The notes below the pieces were generated by a model. It was not told the origin of the DNA. It saw only the letters and a program-made list of their open reading frames with translations, and did no database searches. Position numbers and translations under genes: made by a program. Positions 17,297 through 25,638 of a DNA stretch of 64,000 bases are shown piece after piece. The stretch is from the NCBI GenBank assembly GCA_964625335.1, contig CAZVBE010000004.1, positions 69,577 through 133,576 on the forward strand, read 5' to 3'. The stretch comes from CAZGUG01 sp964625335. GTDB lineage: Bacteria; Bacillota; Clostridia; Ch29. How positions within the stretch are numbered: the first letter of the stretch is position 1; each line of letters opens with the position of its first letter.

Positions 17297-19360
17297 ATGA
17301 CAAAATGTTTGGTTATTGTTGAATCCCCAGCCAAAGCTAAAACAATCAAAAAATTCCTTGGCAGGGGATATAGAATTGAAGCATCCATGGGGCATGTACG
17401 GGATCTGCCAAAGAGCCAGATGGGCGTTGATAAGGAAAGGGGTTTTGAGCCCAAGTATATAACCATAAGGGGAAAGGGACCGGTTCTGGAGAAAATCAGA
17501 AAGACCGCAAAGGAAGCCAAAAAGATTCTGCTGGCAACCGACCCGGACAGAGAGGGTGAGGCTATTTCGTGGCATCTTGCCTATATACTGGATATTGACA
17601 CACAGTCATCCTGCAGAATAGAGTTTAACGAGATAACAAAGGATGCGGTAAAAAAGGCGGTTAAGAATCCCAGGCCCATTGATTTAAAGCTTGTGGAAGC
17701 CCAGCAGGCCCGGAGAATAGTGGACCGGTTGGTGGGCTATGAAATAAGCCCTCTGCTCTGGAAAAAGGTCAAGAAGGGGCTTAGTGCGGGGAGAGTGCAG
17801 TCGGTTGCGCTGAAACTAATTTGCGACCGTGAAGAATCAATAGAAAAATTCGTGCCCGAAGAATATTGGAGGCTGTTTGCGGTATTATACAAGGACAAAA
17901 AAAAGGACAGCTTTAAGGTAGAACTTCACTCCCGCAGCGGTAAAAAAGTTGCCGTTAAGAATAAGGAGGAAATGGAAAAAATTCTGGAAAGCATAACCGA
18001 CAGAGAATTCACTGTATCCGGGATAAAACGGGGTACCAAATCCAGAACACCAAATCCACCCTATACAACAAGCAACCTGCAGCAGGACGCGCATAACAGA
18101 CTGGGTTTCACGGTTAAAAGAACCATGGCTGCCGCTCAACAGTTGTATGAGGGAATTGATATAAAAGGCCAAGGGACCGAAGGGCTTATTACCTATATGC
18201 GAACAGATTCTGTGAGGGTTTCAGAAACGGCATTAGGCCAGGTGAGGGACTTGATAAAAACAGAATGGGGTAAAGGTTTTATGCCCCAAAAGCCGCGGTA
18301 CTACAAGGGTAAAAAGGGAGCTCAGGATGCCCACGAAGCCATAAGACCCACCTCGGTTTTCAGGAAACCCGAAAGCTTAAAGGACTCCCTGACAGCCGAT
18401 CAGTATAAAATATACAGCCTGATCTGGAAGAGGTTTGTCGCTTCCCAGATGAGCAACGCTCAGTACGATACGTTAAATGTCAGCGTAAGCTGCGGTGATT
18501 TTTTGTTTAAAGCCTCTGGCTCAACGATCACCTTCAAGGGTTTTTTGCAGGTAATTGGCGATGAGGAAAAACAGGAAGACAAAATTCCTCCTCTTGACGA
18601 GGGCGATGTGTTAAGGTTGAAAAAACTGGAAGACAAACAGTACTTTACACAGCCGCCGGCAAGGTACACAGAGGCTTCGCTTATTAAGACCCTTGAAGAA
18701 GACGGTATCGGCAGGCCAAGCACCTATGCTCCCGTTGTTTCTACAATACTTCAAAGAGGGTATGTGGAAAAGGAAAAAAAATCACTGTTGCCTACTTACC
18801 TTGGCAGGATTGTCAATGAAGTGATGACCGAATATTTTAAGGAGATAGTAGATGTTGAATTCACAGCCGAAATGGAAGAAAGACTTGACGAGATTGAGGA
18901 AAACGGACTTGAATGGAGGCAGGTTGTGGAGGATTTCTATCGTCCCCTTGAGACAATGGTAAAAATGGCTGAGAAAAAAATGGAAAAGATAATAATACAG
19001 GATAAGGAAACCGATGAGGTATGCGAGCAATGCGGCAGAAATCTGGTAATAAAGCATGGTAGGTACGGTAAGTTTCTGGCCTGTCCGGGTTTCCCCGAAT
19101 GCAGAAATACAAAGCCATATCTGGAGAAAGTGGGTGTGCAGTGCCCTAAATGTCAGGGAGATGTTGTTCTTAAGAGAACAAAAAAAGGAAGAATTTTTTA
19201 CGGCTGCAGCAGGTACCCCGATTGCGATTTTATGACCTGGAACAAACCAATCGAAGCAAAATGTAAAAGCTGCGGGAACATACTGTGGGAAAAGAAGGGC
19301 AAAAAAGAAACGGGGCCGGTTTGCCTTAACGAAAACTGCGAAAATTACAATAAAGATTAA
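17297..19360 (+). CDS. topA: DNA topoisomerase I
   Basis: Type IA topoisomerase that relaxes negative supercoils; 687 residues. The N-terminal Toprim domain contains VIVESPAKAKTIKKFLG and the acidic DPDREGEAISWH. The active-site tyrosine lies at about residue 299 in TYMRTDSVR, and GRPSTYAPVVSTI is seen further on. The C-terminus carries three four-cysteine zinc ribbons starting near residue 575 (CEQCG...CPGFPEC, CPKC...CSRYPDC, CKSC...CLNENC). ATG has CGGAGGTGTAAGG upstream. It lies 15 bases after dprA. Confidence 0.98.
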   Translation: MTKCLVIVESPAKAKTIKKFLGRGYRIEASMGHVRDLPKSQMGVDKERGFEPKYITIRGKGPVLEKIRKTAKEAKKILLATDPDREGEAISWHLAYILDIDTQSSCRIEFNEITKDAVKKAVKNPRPIDLKLVEAQQARRIVDRLVGYEISPLLWKKVKKGLSAGRVQSVALKLICDREESIEKFVPEEYWRLFAVLYKDKKKDSFKVELHSRSGKKVAVKNKEEMEKILESITDREFTVSGIKRGTKSRTPNPPYTTSNLQQDAHNRLGFTVKRTMAAAQQLYEGIDIKGQGTEGLITYMRTDSVRVSETALGQVRDLIKTEWGKGFMPQKPRYYKGKKGAQDAHEAIRPTSVFRKPESLKDSLTADQYKIYSLIWKRFVASQMSNAQYDTLNVSVSCGDFLFKASGSTITFKGFLQVIGDEEKQEDKIPPLDEGDVLRLKKLEDKQYFTQPPARYTEASLIKTLEEDGIGRPSTYAPVVSTILQRGYVEKEKKSLLPTYLGRIVNEVMTEYFKEIVDVEFTAEMEERLDEIEENGLEWRQVVEDFYRPLETMVKMAEKKMEKIIIQDKETDEVCEQCGRNLVIKHGRYGKFLACPGFPECRNTKPYLEKVGVQCPKCQGDVVLKRTKKGRIFYGCSRYPDCDFMTWNKPIEAKCKSCGNILWEKKGKKETGPVCLNENCENYNKD

Positions 19361-19390
19361 AGAAAGGATTCTCTATAGGGTGGTGTTAAA

Positions 19391-19921
19391 ATGCTGAAGG
19401 GAACTACAATTGTGGCAATAAGAAAGGACGGCAAGGCTGCCATAGCGGGGGATGGGCAGGTAACCCTGGGCGAGAGTACAATAATGAAACATTCAGCAAA
19501 AAAGGTAAGGAGAATATATAATGATAAGGTGCTTATCGGATTTGCCGGTTCGGTGGCGGATGCCATGACACTTACCGTGAAATTGGAGGGTAAGCTGGAA
19601 CAGTACGGCGGAAACTTAAAAAGGGCTTCGGTTGAGCTGGCAAAGGAATGGAGAACCGACAAAATACTCAGGAAACTGGAGGCAATGCTAATTGCAATAG
19701 ACAATGAATCACTGCTGGTTATTTCAGGAAACGGTGAAGTAGTCGAACCGGATGACGAGGTCATTGCTGTGGGTTCGGGAGGCCCCTATGCCATGGCTGC
19801 GGCAAAGGCGTTATGTGAGAACACCGGCATGGAAGCAAGTGATATTGCGGAAAAGGCGTTAAGAATAGCATCCAGCATATGCGTATATACCAATGATAAC
19901 ATATCGGTATTGGAATTATAG
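19391..19921 (+). CDS. hslV: ATP-dependent protease subunit HslV
   Basis: Proteolytic subunit of the HslVU (ClpYQ) complex, a proteasome-like double ring; 176 residues. The catalytic threonine is expected to be T5 in MLKGTTIVAIRKDGKAAIAGDGQVT, exposed after removal of a four-residue leader. The Bacillus homologue uses an N-terminal serine, so the threonine here is the classical form. The KKVRRIYNDKVLIGFAGS block is characteristic. Followed by hslU. Confidence 0.97.
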   Translation: MLKGTTIVAIRKDGKAAIAGDGQVTLGESTIMKHSAKKVRRIYNDKVLIGFAGSVADAMTLTVKLEGKLEQYGGNLKRASVELAKEWRTDKILRKLEAMLIAIDNESLLVISGNGEVVEPDDEVIAVGSGGPYAMAAAKALCENTGMEASDIAEKALRIASSICVYTNDNISVLEL

Positions 19922-19946
19922 TGTCAGAAAAGAGGTGCAAAGTGTG

Positions 19947-21344
19947 ATGACGAGAGAATTAACCCCCTCCGAGATAGTAAAGGAATTGGATAAATATATT
20001 ATAGGTCAGGACAAAGCCAAGAAATCGGTGGCGGTTGCCCTTAGAAACAGGTATAGAAGGAGACACCTGCCGCAGGAACTGCAGGAGGAAATAAAGCCTA
20101 AGAATATACTAATGGTAGGTCCCACCGGCGTGGGGAAAACCGAAATAGCCAGAAGGCTGGCAAAGCTTGTGAATGCTCCCTTTGTTAAAGTTGAAGCGAC
20201 CAAGTTTACAGAGGTTGGCTATGTAGGAAGAGATGTGGATTCCATGATAAGGGACCTGGTTGAGACCTCAATAAGAATGGTAAGGGAAAATATGATTAAA
20301 GGGGTACAGAGCAAAGCAGAGGCGGCTGCCGATGAAAGGATTGTGGAATTACTGGTGCCTCGGCCCTCAAAGGAGTCTTCTTACAAAAACCCCTTTGAAG
20401 CACTGTTTGGCAATCCGGCCGAAGAGGATAAACGGGATGAGAATAAGGAAGAAACTAAGACAATAGAAGAGGAAAGAAGGATAATAAGGTCAAAACTGAA
20501 AATAGGCGAACTGGAGGAAGAAACGGTAGAAGTGGAAGTTGAAGACCGGGGTGGGACGGCGGTGGAATTCTTTACCGGGATGGGTACCGAGGAAATGAAT
20601 ATCAATTTCCAGGACATCCTTGGTGGTATGCTGCCAGGCAAGAAAAAGAGAAAAAGGGTAACGGTCAGAGAAGCAAGAAAAATCCTGGCCCAGGATGAAG
20701 CAAACAAGCTTGTGGATTCCGAGCAGATTACCTCAGAGGCCATTGCCAAAGCGGAGCAGACCGGCATCATATTCTTGGATGAGATAGACAAGATTGCTTC
20801 GGGAGAATACAAGGGAGGCCCCGATGTTTCGAGGGAAGGTGTACAAAGGGACATACTGCCGCTGGTTGAGGGTAGCACAGTAATGACCAAGCATGGACCG
20901 GTCAGAACCGACCATATTCTTTTTATATCTGCCGGAGCTTTTCATATAGCCAAGCCTTCGGATTTGATACCCGAACTGCAGGGCCGCTTCCCTATAAGAG
21001 TCGGGCTGGACAGTCTAAGCAAGGAGGACTTTAGAAAGATACTCACCCAACCCAAGAATGCCCTTATTATGCAGTATAAAGCCCTGTTAAAGACCGAGGG
21101 AATAAACATAAACGTTAAGGAGGATGCGCTGGAGCGGATTGCAGAGATTGCCTATTATGTAAATCAGTCGGAAGAGAACATAGGCGCCAGAAGACTGCAT
21201 TCTATTGTGGAAAAATTGTTTGAAGAGATTTCATATTCAGCTCCGGACTTTGACCAAAGGAGCATAGATATTGACTGTAATTATGTTACAAAACAGCTCA
21301 GGGAGTTTATTATGGAAAAGGATATAAGCAGGTTTATAATTTAA
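19947..21344 (+). CDS. hslU: ATP-dependent protease ATPase subunit HslU
   Basis: AAA+ unfoldase that feeds substrates to HslV; 465 residues. N-terminal LTPSEIVKELDKYIIGQDKAKK, Walker A GPTGVGKTEIARRLA (about residue 56), a charged intermediate domain (about 130-245), Walker B IIFLDEIDKIA (about 275), and the C-terminal sensor domain with YYVNQSEENIGARRLHSIVE. It ends in the usual hydrophobic tail (SRFII), which docks into HslV. ATG 19947 is chosen over the adjacent GTG 19944 because AGAGGTG is 9 bases before it. In Bacillus codY follows; here the flagellar leader comes next. Confidence 0.97.
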   Translation: MTRELTPSEIVKELDKYIIGQDKAKKSVAVALRNRYRRRHLPQELQEEIKPKNILMVGPTGVGKTEIARRLAKLVNAPFVKVEATKFTEVGYVGRDVDSMIRDLVETSIRMVRENMIKGVQSKAEAAADERIVELLVPRPSKESSYKNPFEALFGNPAEEDKRDENKEETKTIEEERRIIRSKLKIGELEEETVEVEVEDRGGTAVEFFTGMGTEEMNINFQDILGGMLPGKKKRKRVTVREARKILAQDEANKLVDSEQITSEAIAKAEQTGIIFLDEIDKIASGEYKGGPDVSREGVQRDILPLVEGSTVMTKHGPVRTDHILFISAGAFHIAKPSDLIPELQGRFPIRVGLDSLSKEDFRKILTQPKNALIMQYKALLKTEGININVKEDALERIAEIAYYVNQSEENIGARRLHSIVEKLFEEISYSAPDFDQRSIDIDCNYVTKQLREFIMEKDISRFII

Positions 21345-21381
21345 CAAAAATTACATACCGCAAGGAGGAATTAGTAGAAAT

Positions 21382-21409
21382 TTGTAGAATAATAATAAAA
21401 ATATAAAAT
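21382..21409 (+). promoter_or_regulatory. Candidate promoter of the flagellar operon
   Basis: -35-like TTGTAG (21382-21387), 16-base spacer, -10-like TAAAAT (21404-21409), in an A/T-rich tract just before the riboswitch. Transcription would begin near 21416, at the 5' edge of the aptamer. The -35 is poor. It is proposed mainly because an aptamer must be at the start of a transcript. Confidence 0.4.
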
Positions 21410-21411
21410 AT

Positions 21412-21500
21412 TCCGAAAAAGGCAAACCTTTCTAAAGTCAGGGACGCAAAACCACGGGCCTAAGGTATTCTTAATGCTATGGCAGCCGGGTTGCCGGAGG
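21412..21500 (+). ncRNA. Cyclic-di-GMP class I riboswitch (GEMM-I)
   Basis: Aptamer of the GEMM-I family. Conserved blocks in order: GGCAAACC (21421-21428), GGACGCAAAACCACGGGCC (21442-21460), CCTAAGG and CTATGG (the 11-nucleotide tetraloop receptor), then GCAGCCGGGTTGCC (21482-21495). P1 is formed by GGCAA and TTGCC. A terminator follows directly. GCCGG (21493-21497, P1 3' side) can also pair with CCGGC (21519-21523), taking the terminator's left arm with it, so ligand binding should favour termination: an OFF switch. This agrees with the known repression of flagellar genes by cyclic-di-GMP in Clostridioides difficile through a riboswitch in the same place. The P2 loop reads TAAA rather than GAAA. 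Confidence 0.92.
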
Positions 21501-21506
21501 GGGAAC

Positions 21507-21548
21507 AAATACCTATTACCGGCTTCCAGAAATAGGTATTTTTGTTTT
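21507..21548 (+). terminator. Riboswitch-controlled intrinsic terminator
   Basis: Eleven-base perfect stem AAATACCTATT (21507-21517) / AATAGGTATTT (21531-21541), 13-base loop, followed by TTTGTTTT. The loop contains CCGGC, complementary to the 3' strand of riboswitch P1, which provides the antiterminator alternative. Confidence 0.88.
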
Positions 21549-21717
21549 GAAAGGAGAGTGACAGCCTTTATGAAAATTTAGGAAATAAGGTGAAGTTGAT
21601 ATTAAAAACTAGAATAATGGGATAATTTTAGAAAACTATGAAGGAATATGATGAAAACTATCGAATATCTATTTCTATACGGGACAATAAAAATTGGACA
21701 ATATTGCGAAATTTCAA
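21549..21717 (+). other. Leader spacer without recognised features
   Basis: A/T-rich stretch between the riboswitch terminator and the second structured element. It has several stop codons. A 69-codon frame starts at 21638 and runs to 21847, but has no ribosome binding site at a usual distance and no recognisable protein. A weak TTGATA at 21596 has only a badly spaced -10 partner. Confidence 0.5.
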
Positions 21718-21850
21718 TCACAGGTGTGGGCTTTCACCACAGATGTTTAGCCCCGCAAATCAAGGTGCCGGCGTCGGCTATCCATGGCTTACAGTATTGA
21801 GAAAAGATCTTGCCGACGGCTGTACCGGTGAAAAAGCCCGGAGGTGAAAG
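21718..21850 (+). promoter_or_regulatory. Unrecognised structured leader overlapping flgB ribosome binding site
   Basis: A long closing stem is possible: GGGCTTTCACCACAG (21728-21742) pairs with CTGT (21820-21823) and GGTG-AA-AAAGCCC (21827-21839), 15 base pairs with two small bulges. Inside is a 7-base hairpin, CGTCGGC (21772-21778) with GCCGACG (21812-21818). The CTTTCACC part of the left arm (21731-21738) is also a perfect complement of GGTGAAAG (21843-21850), the flgB Shine-Dalgarno region. The two pairings exclude each other, which is the layout of a translational switch. I do not recognise the element as a known riboswitch class. Whether it is regulatory is inference. Confidence 0.5.
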
Positions 21851-21852
21851 AT

Positions 21853-22260
21853 ATGTCAAATGAAACTGATACCATAAATATACTGCAAAAAGCTTTGGAT
21901 GCATCCTGGGTCAGGAACGATGTGATAGCCAATAATATTGCGAATGTTGATACCCCGAGTTACAAGGCTTACAGGGTTGAGTTTGAAGAGCTTTTGAAGA
22001 AGGCAATTGACAGCAATCAAATGCCGGTTACATCGACCAATCCAAAGCATATTACAATAGGAAGCGGAAGCCTAAACAGGGTTACCCCCAGAATAGTAAG
22101 GGACAGAAGTACCAGTACGCGCCTGGACGGAAACAATGTGAACATTGATGTTGAAACAGCCAACCTTGCCAATAATACAATAATGTATCAAGCTCTGGTC
22201 GACCAGTTGTCTGCAAAACTGGCAAGGCTAAGGACGGTAATAAACGAAGGCAGGAGGTAA
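21853..22260 (+). CDS. flgB: Flagellar basal-body rod protein FlgB
   Basis: Rod protein of the flagellar basal body, exported by the flagellar type III apparatus; 135 residues. The N-terminal rod motif is visible (ALDASWVRNDVIANNIANVDTP, in part) and the C-terminus holds the matching helix (ANNTIMYQALVDQLSAKLARL). The start is ATG 21853, behind GGAGGTG; the GTG at 21844 lies in the ribosome binding site. First gene of the fla/che operon and the target of the leader structures. Confidence 0.96.
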   Translation: MSNETDTINILQKALDASWVRNDVIANNIANVDTPSYKAYRVEFEELLKKAIDSNQMPVTSTNPKHITIGSGSLNRVTPRIVRDRSTSTRLDGNNVNIDVETANLANNTIMYQALVDQLSAKLARLRTVINEGRR

Positions 22261-22264
22261 TTAA

Positions 22265-22711
22265 ATGGGAGTTTTTGGTTCGATAAACACCAGTGCAACG
22301 GGACTTACGGCCCAAAGGCTGAGAATGGATGTAATAGCAAAAAATATTGCCAATGCCAATACTACCAGGACTGAAAACGGGCTCCCTTACAGGCGTCAGG
22401 TGGTTGTTTTTGAAGAAAACCGCAGCAATACACCCTTCTCGGGATTTCTTTCGAATGAAAGCCGCAGGCGCTTTCTTAAGGACGGTGGGGTAAAGATTAC
22501 AGGAATAGCAGATGACAAAACTCCATTCAGGCGAACCTATGACCCGGGTCATCCCGACGCCGATCAGGAAGGCTATGTGCTTATGCCTAACGTGGATACG
22601 GTTATTGAAATGGTAAATATGATATCGGCTGCCCGGGCCTATGAAGCCAATGTAACTGCCCTTAACGCATCAAAGGGAATGGCGATAAAAGCGCTGGAAA
22701 TAGGAAAATAA
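22265..22711 (+). CDS. flgC: Flagellar basal-body rod protein FlgC
   Basis: Rod protein, 148 residues. N-terminal FGSINTSATGLTAQRLRMDVI and the ANANTTRTENGLPYRRQ turn are typical of FlgC. The C-terminal EMVNMISAARAYEANVTAL is the conserved export/polymerisation helix. ATG behind GGCAGGAGGTAA, four bases after the flgB stop. Confidence 0.97.
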   Translation: MGVFGSINTSATGLTAQRLRMDVIAKNIANANTTRTENGLPYRRQVVVFEENRSNTPFSGFLSNESRRRFLKDGGVKITGIADDKTPFRRTYDPGHPDADQEGYVLMPNVDTVIEMVNMISAARAYEANVTALNASKGMAIKALEIGK

Positions 22712-22728
22712 AAGGGAGGTAGAGACAT

Positions 22729-23025
22729 ATGAGAATTTCGATTCCCGGTTCAGTACCGGCATCTAATGGCATAAGCAGTAAGCCGGAAAAAGTTGAAAGT
22801 CAGGTCTCTAATTTTTCCGATTATTTATGGAGCGCACTGGACGAGGTGGACAAACTGCAAAAAGAGGCGGACAGTTCCGCTGTTGCCCTTGCAACCGGGG
22901 AAATACAAAACCTGCATCAGGTTATGATAGACGCGGAAAAGGCAGAAATCGCACTTCAGTTCACTATTCAGGTCAGAAATAAAATAATAGAAGCATACCA
23001 GGAAATCATGAGGATGCAGGTATAA
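22729..23025 (+). CDS. fliE: Flagellar hook-basal body protein FliE
   Basis: Small (98 residues) protein joining the MS ring to the rod and among the first export substrates. The signature LATGEIQNLHQVMIDAEKAE and the C-terminal LQFTIQVRNKIIEAYQEIMRMQV (split here by one conserved helix) are clear. AAAGGGAGGTAG precedes the ATG. Confidence 0.96.
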   Translation: MRISIPGSVPASNGISSKPEKVESQVSNFSDYLWSALDEVDKLQKEADSSAVALATGEIQNLHQVMIDAEKAEIALQFTIQVRNKIIEAYQEIMRMQV

Positions 23026-23065
23026 ACCGACTGCAAAACTGACAATAGGAGACGGGGTGACCATA

Positions 23066-24610
23066 ATGGGAGAAACCCTTGAAAGAATTAGAAATCAATT
23101 AAATGAGTTTTGGCAGGGGCGAACCAATAAACAAAAGATAAAAATCGGAATAAGTGCGGTTGTTCTTATAGTTAGTGTGGCTCTGCTGGTTTTCCTTACT
23201 TCCCGGCCAGAAATGGTTCCCCTGTACAATGAGCTTGATATTAAGGATGCAGGGGAAATAACAAAAAAACTGGATGAACTGAAAATAAAATGGGAAATTG
23301 ACGACAGTGATTCCAGCATCCTGGTCCCAAAACAGGAAGTTAACAGGCTGAGAATGCAACTGGCAACCGAAGGCCTGCCCAGAGGCGGATTTAGTTTGGT
23401 AGAAGCCCTGGACAATACTAGTCTGGGCACAACGGACATGGAAAGAAGAGAAAGGATACGGGTTGGGCAGGAATATGCAATAGCCCAGGCTATCGAAACG
23501 ATTGACGGCATAGAATATTCACAGGTTAACCTGTATATACCCCAGGACAGCCTGTTCGCAATGAGCAATACAGAATATGAAGCCAGTGCGGGAATACTCT
23601 TGAAACTTGAGCCTGGTGCAGAACTTAGCCAAAATCAGATAGAAGGGATAGTACAGTTTGTATCAAAGAGCGTAAAGGGACTGGAAAAGGATAATATTTC
23701 CATTATCGACCAAACCGGAGGGGAGTTGTCGGCACAGGCAGATTCTCAACAGGGGATACTGCTTAAACAGCTGGAGATTGAGCACAATACCCAGGACAGG
23801 CTTCAAAAAAGTATCAGGGAATTTTTAGAGACCGCTTACGGCAAAAACAATGTGGATGTCAGGGTAAACCTGAAATTGGATTTTGACAGCAGAGTAACCA
23901 ACATAGTAAGATTTGAGCCTCCCATACCGGGAGAAGCCGAAGGTCTCGTGTCAAGCATGCAGGAACTTGAGGAGCATGCTTCTAATATGGGCAGCGGAGG
24001 TATACCCGGTACCGACAGCAATATAGACGATGTAGTGAGCTATGCGCAAATCGATGGCCAGACCTCCAAGTATGATACGGTAAGCAGAACAGTAAACTAT
24101 GAACTCAATCAAATTAAGGAAGAGATAGTAAAGGCCCAGGGACAGGTGAAAAATCTTTCGGTGGCGGTTCTTTTGAACAGTACTTCCCTAATGCAGGAAC
24201 TGGGTCAGCAGGATAGGGACAATATAGTAAATATGGTTGCTGCAGCTGCGGGTATTGACAGCGAGGTCGTGACAGTACAGTCGCTGCCCTTTGATACAAG
24301 CTTAGCGGCTGAAATTGCACAGGGTTTTGAAAACAGGGAGCGAATGGAAAAGACCAAGCTTTATACCTATGCGGGCAGTATTGGAGCTTTATTGCTAGCA
24401 GGGATTATTGGCTCTTTTTTAATTGTACGCGGCAGAAGGCTCAAAAAGGAAGATATGCTAATTTCAGAAGCACAGCCGGTTACAAGCGATGAAATAGAAG
24501 AAATCAGCCTTGATCAGGATAAACATGGGACACGGAAACAGGTGGAGAAATTTATAGCCAAAAAACCTGAGACTGCGGCTCAGCTACTGAAAACCTGGCT
24601 TAACGAATAG
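23066..24610 (+). CDS. fliF: Flagellar MS-ring protein FliF
   Basis: Forms the MS ring in the cytoplasmic membrane; 514 residues. Two membrane segments are visible, one near residues 23-45 (GISAVVLIVSVALLVFLT) and one near 430-452 (GSIGALLLAGIIGSFLIV). Between them lies the periplasmic ring-building region with the YscJ-like block (PLYNELDIKDAGEITKKL). The C-terminal tail (PETAAQLLKTWLNE) is the FliG-binding end. ATG 23066 is chosen, since the GTG at 23057 overlaps the GGGGTG ribosome binding site. Confidence 0.97.
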   Translation: MGETLERIRNQLNEFWQGRTNKQKIKIGISAVVLIVSVALLVFLTSRPEMVPLYNELDIKDAGEITKKLDELKIKWEIDDSDSSILVPKQEVNRLRMQLATEGLPRGGFSLVEALDNTSLGTTDMERRERIRVGQEYAIAQAIETIDGIEYSQVNLYIPQDSLFAMSNTEYEASAGILLKLEPGAELSQNQIEGIVQFVSKSVKGLEKDNISIIDQTGGELSAQADSQQGILLKQLEIEHNTQDRLQKSIREFLETAYGKNNVDVRVNLKLDFDSRVTNIVRFEPPIPGEAEGLVSSMQELEEHASNMGSGGIPGTDSNIDDVVSYAQIDGQTSKYDTVSRTVNYELNQIKEEIVKAQGQVKNLSVAVLLNSTSLMQELGQQDRDNIVNMVAAAAGIDSEVVTVQSLPFDTSLAAEIAQGFENRERMEKTKLYTYAGSIGALLLAGIIGSFLIVRGRRLKKEDMLISEAQPVTSDEIEEISLDQDKHGTRKQVEKFIAKKPETAAQLLKTWLNE

Positions 24611-24624
24611 TGGGTGATATTACT

Positions 24625-25638
24625 ATGACAAGGGGTAAAGGAGAATTATCGGGCAGGGAAAAAGCAGCGGTTTTACTTATAAGTCTTGGCCCGGAGAATT
24701 CGGCAAAAATATTCCAACATTTAACAGATGAGGAAATTGAAGAACTTACATTGGAGATTGCCAATATGAGGACGGTAACTCCTGAGTCCAAAAACAAGAT
24801 AACTCAGGAATTTTACCAAATATGCGTTGCCCAGGAGTATATTTCGGAGGGTGGGATAGATTACGCGAAAGAGGTTCTGGAAAAGGCCCTCGGAGGTCAG
24901 AAAGCGCTTGATATTGTGAACAGACTCACATCGTACCTGCAGATCCGTCCCTTTGATTTCGTTAGAAAAGCCGACCCCAGCCAAATATTCAATTTTATAC
25001 AAAATGAGCATCCACAGACAATATCCCTTATACTGGCATACTTAAACCCACAGCAGGCATCGGTTGTTTTGGCTTCCCTTCCTTCCGACAAGCAGGCAGA
25101 GGTAGCAAAACGTATAGCCGTTATGGACAGAACTTCTCCCGACATAATAAAAGAGGTTGAAAGGGTACTTGAAAAGAAAATCTCTTCATTGCTTAACCAT
25201 GATTATACATCTGCAGGTGGGATACAGGCCATTGTAAATATACTGAATTCGGTTGACCGGGGAACCGAAAAGAATATTATTGAGACTCTTGAAGTGGAGG
25301 ACACGGAATTAGCCGAAGAGATTAAGAAGAGGATGTTTGTCTTTGAAGACATAATGAGTCTTGACAACAGATCTATACAGAGATTCTTGCGGGAAGTGGA
25401 AAACGATATGCTTGCTGTTGCCCTTAAGGGCGCAAATGATGAGGTTACAGACGTGATATTCAACAATATGTCAAAACGTCTGAAGGAAATGATCACTGAG
25501 GATATGCAGTTTATGGGTCCGGTGAGGTTGCGCGATGTTGAGGAGGCGCAGCAAAAAATAGTCAATGTTATATGGAAACTAGAGGATGCAGGTGAAATTG
25601 TAATTTCGAGAGGGGGAGGGGATGAAATAATTGTCTAG
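24625..25638 (+). CDS. fliG: Flagellar motor switch protein FliG
   Basis: Rotor protein that links FliF to the C ring and interacts with MotA; 337 residues, normal length. N-terminal GREKAAVLLISLGPENSAKIF, middle domain with EHPQTISLILAYLNPQQAS (the FliM-binding EHPQ motif), and the C-terminal torque helix with charged residues (DNRSIQRFLREVENDMLAVAL in part). ATG 24625 with GGGTGAT upstream. The GTG at 24610 overlaps the fliF stop and is less likely. Confidence 0.97.
   Translation: MTRGKGELSGREKAAVLLISLGPENSAKIFQHLTDEEIEELTLEIANMRTVTPESKNKITQEFYQICVAQEYISEGGIDYAKEVLEKALGGQKALDIVNRLTSYLQIRPFDFVRKADPSQIFNFIQNEHPQTISLILAYLNPQQASVVLASLPSDKQAEVAKRIAVMDRTSPDIIKEVERVLEKKISSLLNHDYTSAGGIQAIVNILNSVDRGTEKNIIETLEVEDTELAEEIKKRMFVFEDIMSLDNRSIQRFLREVENDMLAVALKGANDEVTDVIFNNMSKRLKEMITEDMQFMGPVRLRDVEEAQQKIVNVIWKLEDAGEIVISRGGGDEIIV

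Noticed and set aside
21596..21626. Possible second promoter (TTGATA ... GATAAT) after the riboswitch terminator
   Set aside because: Spacer of 19 bases and poor context; too weak to list, though a real promoter there would bypass the riboswitch.
21638..21847. 69-codon frame inside the flgB leader
   Set aside because: No ribosome binding site at proper spacing, no family, and it overlaps the structured RNA; treated as leader.
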